Assembly: GCA_024692925.1 (NCBI GenBank)
Contig: JAILLX010000044.1
Location: forward strand, 1 to 9,074
DNA from: a bacterium
Lineage (GTDB): Bacteria > Pseudomonadota > Alphaproteobacteria > Rs-D84 > CACZYB01
Direction of reading: 5' to 3'
Length of the DNA stretch: 9,074 nucleotides
Made by a program: the position numbers and the translations under genes. Positions 5,562-9,074 of this stretch are shown piece after piece; position 1 is the stretch's first letter; every line of letters starts with the position of its first letter. The notes beneath the pieces are model-generated. The model had not been told where the DNA came from. It ran no database searches and worked only from the letters and a program-made list of their open reading frames with translations.

Positions 5562-6059
5562 TTATTTTGCAATAATTGTTACATCACGACGGTTTTTAGC
5601 ATAAGCTTCTTCTGTGTTACCAAGAACAGCAGGTTTATCTTTACCATATGAAACTGTTGTGATACGTTTTGCAGAAATACCTTGAGCAATCAAGTATCTT
5701 TTTGCAGCATTTGCACGTTTTTCACCAAGAGCTTGGTTATATTTTCTTGTACCACGTTCATCACAGTTTCCTTCGATGATGATGTTTACATTTGGATACA
5801 TTTTCAACCATGCAGCTTGTTTTTTCAAAGTTCTTGTAGCTTCTGCTGACAAAGATGCTTTGTCATATGCAAAATATACAGCATTTCCTGCACGTGCGTT
5901 CAAATCTTCTTGTGAACCAGCAACAACACCCTTTACTTCAGAAGAAATTGAAACTTCTGATCCATCATCAACAAATTCTGATTCAGGAGCTTCGTTTGAA
6001 CAAGCAGCCAAAGCAGCAACCAATGCAACAGATGCCAATGTTTTTAAAGTATTTTTCAT
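5562..6059 (-). CDS. pal: Peptidoglycan-associated lipoprotein Pal
   Basis: Pal is an outer-membrane lipoprotein that binds peptidoglycan and, with TolB and TolQRA, keeps the outer membrane attached and helps it constrict at division. From the first ATG (6065) the protein is 167 residues. A lipoprotein signal ends in the lipobox LAAC, with C22 as lipidation site. A short linker is followed by the OmpA-type domain (60-167): EGNCDERGT (98-106), YNQALGEKRANAAKRYL (109-125), VSYGKDKPAVLG (138-149) and AYAKNRRDV (154-162), all close to E. coli Pal. D102 and R117 fit the diaminopimelate-binding pair. I place the start at the third codon (6059) because AAAGGA (6072-6067) is 7 bases from it but only 1 base from the first ATG. 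It has its own promoter and terminator, so it is probably monocistronic. tolB, its usual neighbour, is absent; thrS lies upstream. Confidence 0.95.
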   Translation of the reverse strand: MKNTLKTLASVALVAALAACSNEAPESEFVDDGSEVSISSEVKGVVAGSQEDLNARAGNAVYFAYDKASLSAEATRTLKKQAAWLKMYPNVNIIIEGNCDERGTRKYNQALGEKRANAAKRYLIAQGISAKRITTVSYGKDKPAVLGNTEEAYAKNRRDVTIIAK

Positions 6060-6091
6060 TTTCATATCCTTTCGTTTTTATTGACCAATTT

Positions 6092-6120
6092 ATTATCACA
6101 CATAAAATGACAAAAAACAA
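6092..6120 (-). promoter_or_regulatory. Predicted sigma70-type promoter of pal
   Basis: On the minus strand TTGTTT (6120-6115) is followed after 17 bases by GATAAT (6097-6092), with start predicted about 20 bases before the Pal ribosome binding site. It lies in the 68-base gap after thrS. The same -35 hexamer occurs in front of thrS. Confidence 0.6.
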
Positions 6121-6133
6121 GTATTTTTTTAGA

Positions 6134-8056
6134 CTAAATTTTTGCCTCTGTTTTCAATATGTTAATAAACTCATTTAAAGCCAAAGTTTCTTGCTTATCA
6201 CTACCAATACGGCGTATTGTGACAGTTTCAGCCTCAGATTCTTTATCACCAATCACTGCAATAACTGGAATTTTTGAAGTAGAATGTTGACGAATCTTAT
6301 AACTGATTTTTTCTTTACTTGTATCAAGTATTGTTGAAAGTCCAGCCTCATTCAAAAGTTTATTAACCTTTTCTGCATAAGGCACAGTATTTTCTGAAAC
6401 TGTTGCAATAGCAACCTGAACCGGAGAAAGCCAAAGTGGCAAATGTCCAGCAAAGTTTTCAATCAAAATACCTGTAAATCTTTCAAGACTTCCAAATAAT
6501 GCACGATGAAGCATAATTGGACGATGTTTTTCACCATCTTGACCAATATAGCTTATATCAAAACGTTCAGGAAGATTCATATCAACCTGTAATGTTCCAC
6601 ATTGCCAATCACGACCAATCGCATCACGAAGAACGAACTCTAACTTTGGACCATAGAACGCACCTTCCCCAGGGAAAATTGTATATTCATATCCATGATG
6701 TTCAAGTGAATTAGCCAATGCCTTTTCAGTCATATCCCAAACTTCATCAGAACCAATTCTCTTTTCTGGACGTGTAGAAAGTTTAATACGAACATTATCA
6801 AAACCAAACTCCTTGTAAATTTCCATAATAAGTTTGATAACTCTGATACATTCTTCTTCCATCTGTTCACGAGTACAGAAAATATGAGCATCATCCTGAG
6901 TAAATTCACGAACACGAAGAAGTCCATGCAATGCACCGGAAGCTTCGTATCTATCTACTTTTCCAAATTCAGCCATTCTGATTGGCAAATCACGATAACT
7001 TCTAATACCTTGCTTATAAATCAAAACTCCACCAGGACAATTCATAGGCTTTACTGCAAATTCTGTATCTTCATCCTGTACAGTAGCAGTATACATATTA
7101 TGTTTATATTTTTCCCAATGTCCTGAAGTTTCCCAAAGACCACGATTCATAATAGTTGGTGTTGATACTTCAACATAACCATTGTTAAGTTGTTTATTTC
7201 TCATATAAGAAATAAGTTTTTGGAAAAGGTTCCATCCCTTTGGATGCCAGAAAACAGCACCAGGAGCATAATCAGGTTCAAAATGGAATAAATCCATCGC
7301 AACACCAATTTTTCTGTGATCACGTTTTTCTGCTTCTTCCTGCATTTTAAGGTATGCTTCCAAATCAGCCTTACTTGTCCAAGCAGTTGCATAAATTCTT
7401 TGAAGCATCTTATTTTTTACATCACCACGCCAATATGCACCAGCAACAGATGTAAGTTTAAATGTTTCAACACCAACCTTTGATGTCGAAGGAAGATGTG
7501 GACCACGGCAAAGATCAGTAAATTCACCTTGTGAATACATACTTACTTCACTAACACCATTTTTTTCCAAATCATCAATAAGTTCAACCTTATAACTTTC
7601 ACCATTTTGCAAAAAGAATTTCTTTGCATCCGAAGTTGACATATCCTTTCTTTCAATAGAAAGATTTTCAGATACAATTTTTGCCATTTCTTTTTCAATT
7701 TTTGCAAAATCTTCAGCTGTGATTTTTTCTTCACAATCTATATCATAATAAAATCCATTTTCAATAGCCGGACCAATAGCCAACTTTGCTGATGGATAAA
7801 GTCTTTTAATTGCCTGTGCCATAACATGAGCGCAAGTATGTCTTAAAAGAGGTAAAACTTCTTTATCTTTTGCGGTAATGATATTAACAGTTCCATCGGT
7901 GGTAATTGTAGCATTCAAATCCAAATATTTATCATTAAACTTAACAAACAATGCCGATTTTGCAAGTGATGTAGAGATAGAATTTGCAATTTCTAACCCC
8001 GTAACTCCACTATTAAAATCCCTATTTTTTCCATCTGGAAAAGTTATTTTAATCAT
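6134..8056 (-). CDS. thrS: Threonyl-tRNA synthetase
   Basis: This cytoplasmic enzyme charges tRNA-Thr with threonine and edits mischarged serine. From the start at 8056 it has 640 residues, the usual full length. Domain order is TGS (1-62), the editing domain with HTCAH (73-77) and CRGPH (183-187), the class II catalytic core, and the C-terminal anticodon-binding domain (about 545-640, with IPVIAVIGDKE). The catalytic zinc ligands are C340 (in MNCPGG), H391 (in DDAHIF) and H517 (in IMLHRALFGS), all kept. Motif 2 is visible as HGLLRVREFTQDD (377-389). The open frame reaches an ATG at 8071, but MIKITFPDG is the typical N-terminus, and AAAGG (8068-8064) lies 7 bases before ATG 8056, so I prefer the internal start. 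It has its own promoter and an upstream hairpin; pal follows after 68-74 bases with a separate promoter. Confidence 0.97.
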   Translation of the reverse strand: MIKITFPDGKNRDFNSGVTGLEIANSISTSLAKSALFVKFNDKYLDLNATITTDGTVNIITAKDKEVLPLLRHTCAHVMAQAIKRLYPSAKLAIGPAIENGFYYDIDCEEKITAEDFAKIEKEMAKIVSENLSIERKDMSTSDAKKFFLQNGESYKVELIDDLEKNGVSEVSMYSQGEFTDLCRGPHLPSTSKVGVETFKLTSVAGAYWRGDVKNKMLQRIYATAWTSKADLEAYLKMQEEAEKRDHRKIGVAMDLFHFEPDYAPGAVFWHPKGWNLFQKLISYMRNKQLNNGYVEVSTPTIMNRGLWETSGHWEKYKHNMYTATVQDEDTEFAVKPMNCPGGVLIYKQGIRSYRDLPIRMAEFGKVDRYEASGALHGLLRVREFTQDDAHIFCTREQMEEECIRVIKLIMEIYKEFGFDNVRIKLSTRPEKRIGSDEVWDMTEKALANSLEHHGYEYTIFPGEGAFYGPKLEFVLRDAIGRDWQCGTLQVDMNLPERFDISYIGQDGEKHRPIMLHRALFGSLERFTGILIENFAGHLPLWLSPVQVAIATVSENTVPYAEKVNKLLNEAGLSTILDTSKEKISYKIRQHSTSKIPVIAVIGDKESEAETVTIRRIGSDKQETLALNEFINILKTEAKI

Positions 8057-8084
8057 TTTAACGCCTTTCATTTTTTTAAGATAT

Positions 8085-8106
8085 TCTATACTAACTCAAG
8101 TATAGA
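8085..8106 (-). promoter_or_regulatory. Hairpin at the 5' end of the thrS leader
   Basis: A perfect 8-base inverted repeat (TCTATACT 8085-8092 and AGTATAGA 8099-8106) with a 6-base loop lies right after the predicted thrS transcription start (near 8107). It has no T run and is not a terminator. It could stabilise the mRNA 5' end or be an operator or leader element. The loop (UGAGUU in RNA) does not contain a tRNA-Thr anticodon-like triplet such as UGU, GGU or CGU, so E. coli-type thrS autoregulation is not apparent. Confidence 0.5.
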
Positions 8107-8113
8107 TTTATAT

Positions 8114-8141
8114 ATTATAGTCTTCTGATGTAAAAAAACAA
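8114..8141 (-). promoter_or_regulatory. Predicted sigma70-type promoter of thrS
   Basis: On the minus strand TTGTTT (8141-8136) is followed after 16 bases by a perfect TATAAT (8119-8114). Predicted start is near 8107, leaving a leader of about 50 bases before thrS. It sits in the 85-100-base gap after the penicillin-binding protein gene, in which no terminator is visible. Confidence 0.65.
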
Positions 8142-8156
8142 GAGAAAAATTCACAA

Positions 8157-9074
8157 TCAATGCACAATAACATAAGTCATCAAAGTCTTAAAAATCTTTG
8201 CTGGAATAGTACCACCATAACTACTATTACTCATAGAAGTGTTATCATCATTTCCAATCCAAATACCCGCAATATACTTTGGTGTATAGCCAATAAACCA
8301 TGCATCACGATTGTTTTGCGAAGTTCCTGTTTTACCAAAAACCATTTCTCCTGCAATATTGGCATTTGCACCTGTTCCACCTTCAATAACATTCCTAAGC
8401 ATTGAATTCATAGTTTCAACATTTTCCTCTGAAACAAGTCGCCCTACACCACTTCCACTTCTTTCATAAATAACATCACCCAAAGATGTAGTAATTTTTC
8501 TTATTGGATGAGGAATAACACCATACCCCTTATTTGCAAAAGTTGCATACGCCGATGTTAAATCCAAAAGTGATGTATCCGAAGTTCCAAGAATTATCGA
8601 ATAATCATTACTTAATTTATCAACAAGTCCAAGTTTATGTGCAGTCTTAATAATATTGGAAAGTCCAATAATTTTTGCAATTTGTACTGGTACAGTATTA
8701 AGTGATTTTTCCAACGCAACCGCCATACTTACCGTACCCAAATATTTATCATCATGATTTCTTGGAGCCCATTCGCCAATTGATGTAATCTTATCTTCAA
8801 ATTCATCATCAGGTTTCAAACCATATTCTATACCAGCAAGGTAAACAAAAGGTTTAAATGTTGAACCAGGTTGACGTTTCATTTGTGTTGCACGATTAAA
8901 CTGACTTTGTGTATAATCACTTCCTCCAACCATACTTAAAATTTCACCTTGATTATTAAGTACAACAGTTGCAACCTGAGAAAATTTATATTTTTCCCCA
9001 TCACTATTAAGATAGCTTTTTACAATATTTTCTGCTGTTTTCTGTATTTTATTATCAAGTGTTGTATAAATAAT
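8157..9074 (-). CDS. Class A penicillin-binding protein, PBP1A-like (C-terminal part)
   Basis: The frame stays open from the stop codon (8159-8157) to the right edge, so this is the last 305 residues of a longer protein. Class A PBPs are inner-membrane, periplasm-facing enzymes that polymerise (glycosyltransferase) and crosslink (transpeptidase) peptidoglycan. Only the transpeptidase domain is in the window. Counting from the edge it shows YTTLD (3-7), MVGGSDYTQSQFNRATQMKR (48-67), the catalytic STFK with serine 71 (71-74), SLN (124-126) and KTGTS (248-252). All three active-site motifs are intact. The sequence around RQPGSTFKPF fits the PBP1A family rather than PBP1C. The C-terminus after KTG is short and has no extra domain. 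The GT domain and start lie outside. An internal ATG at 8933 is not the real start, because conserved sequence continues upstream of it. Confidence 0.93.
   Translation of the reverse strand: MIYTTLDNKIQKTAENIVKSYLNSDGEKYKFSQVATVVLNNQGEILSMVGGSDYTQSQFNRATQMKRQPGSTFKPFVYLAGIEYGLKPDDEFEDKITSIGEWAPRNHDDKYLGTVSMAVALEKSLNTVPVQIAKIIGLSNIIKTAHKLGLVDKLSNDYSIILGTSDTSLLDLTSAYATFANKGYGVIPHPIRKITTSLGDVIYERSGSGVGRLVSEENVETMNSMLRNVIEGGTGANANIAGEMVFGKTGTSQNNRDAWFIGYTPKYIAGIWIGNDDNTSMSNSSYGGTIPAKIFKTLMTYVIVH

Noticed and set aside
5776..6178. Two plus-strand open frames opposite pal
   Set aside because: They overlap the whole conserved Pal reading frame and its promoter, and have low-complexity composition; they are shadows of pal.
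8157..8933. Complete 258-residue protein starting at ATG 8933
   Set aside because: The reading frame and conserved PBP sequence (YTTLD and the strand before MVGGSDY) continue upstream to the window edge, so this ATG is internal and the gene is truncated by the window.

Overview
The window is AT-rich (about one third G+C by eye) and looks chromosomal, from a low-GC Gram-negative bacterium. The Pal lipoprotein with the GNCDERGT form of its signature, a CpoB-like Tol-Pal accessory protein, an outer-membrane barrel and a family-4-like uracil-DNA glycosylase together suggest an alphaproteobacterium, perhaps a host-associated low-GC lineage. The taxonomic placement is inference. There is no insertion sequence, phage gene, CRISPR array, tRNA or rRNA in the window.

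Left part, plus strand (56-3010): a compact four-gene operon. It holds a four-helix MotA/TolQ/ExbB-type channel protein with a long cytoplasmic helical tail, two small soluble proteins of unknown family, and a MotB-like partner with one membrane helix, a long periplasmic coiled coil and an OmpA-type peptidoglycan-binding domain. Gaps are 12, 1 and 11 bases, so the four are probably co-expressed as one ion-driven envelope motor. It resembles the MotAB/TolQR/ZorAB superfamily but matches none of the named systems exactly, and is the best candidate for something undescribed.

Middle, minus strand (3012-6065). A uracil-DNA glycosylase homologue with altered active-site motifs lies 2 bases behind a cpoB-like gene and converges on the motor operon with a single base between. 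Upstream of these are a small outer-membrane beta-barrel gene and pal. Between barrel gene and pal (5245-5561) there is no gene. That stretch holds the pal terminator, a promoter and a roughly 160-nt strongly structured RNA with its own intrinsic terminator, which ends just before the barrel gene's ribosome binding site. The RNA could be a 6S-type RNA or a regulatory leader (attenuator) of the barrel gene. The terminators behind pal and behind the barrel gene share a perfect 34-base sequence.

Right part, minus strand (6134-9074): a complete threonyl-tRNA synthetase gene with its own promoter and a short hairpin at the start of its leader, then the C-terminal transpeptidase half of a class A penicillin-binding protein that runs off the window.

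The common theme is the cell envelope: a putative PG-anchored motor, Pal, CpoB, an outer-membrane barrel and a peptidoglycan synthase, with thrS and a DNA-repair homologue between them. The Tol motor genes (tolQRAB) that usually adjoin pal are not in the window.
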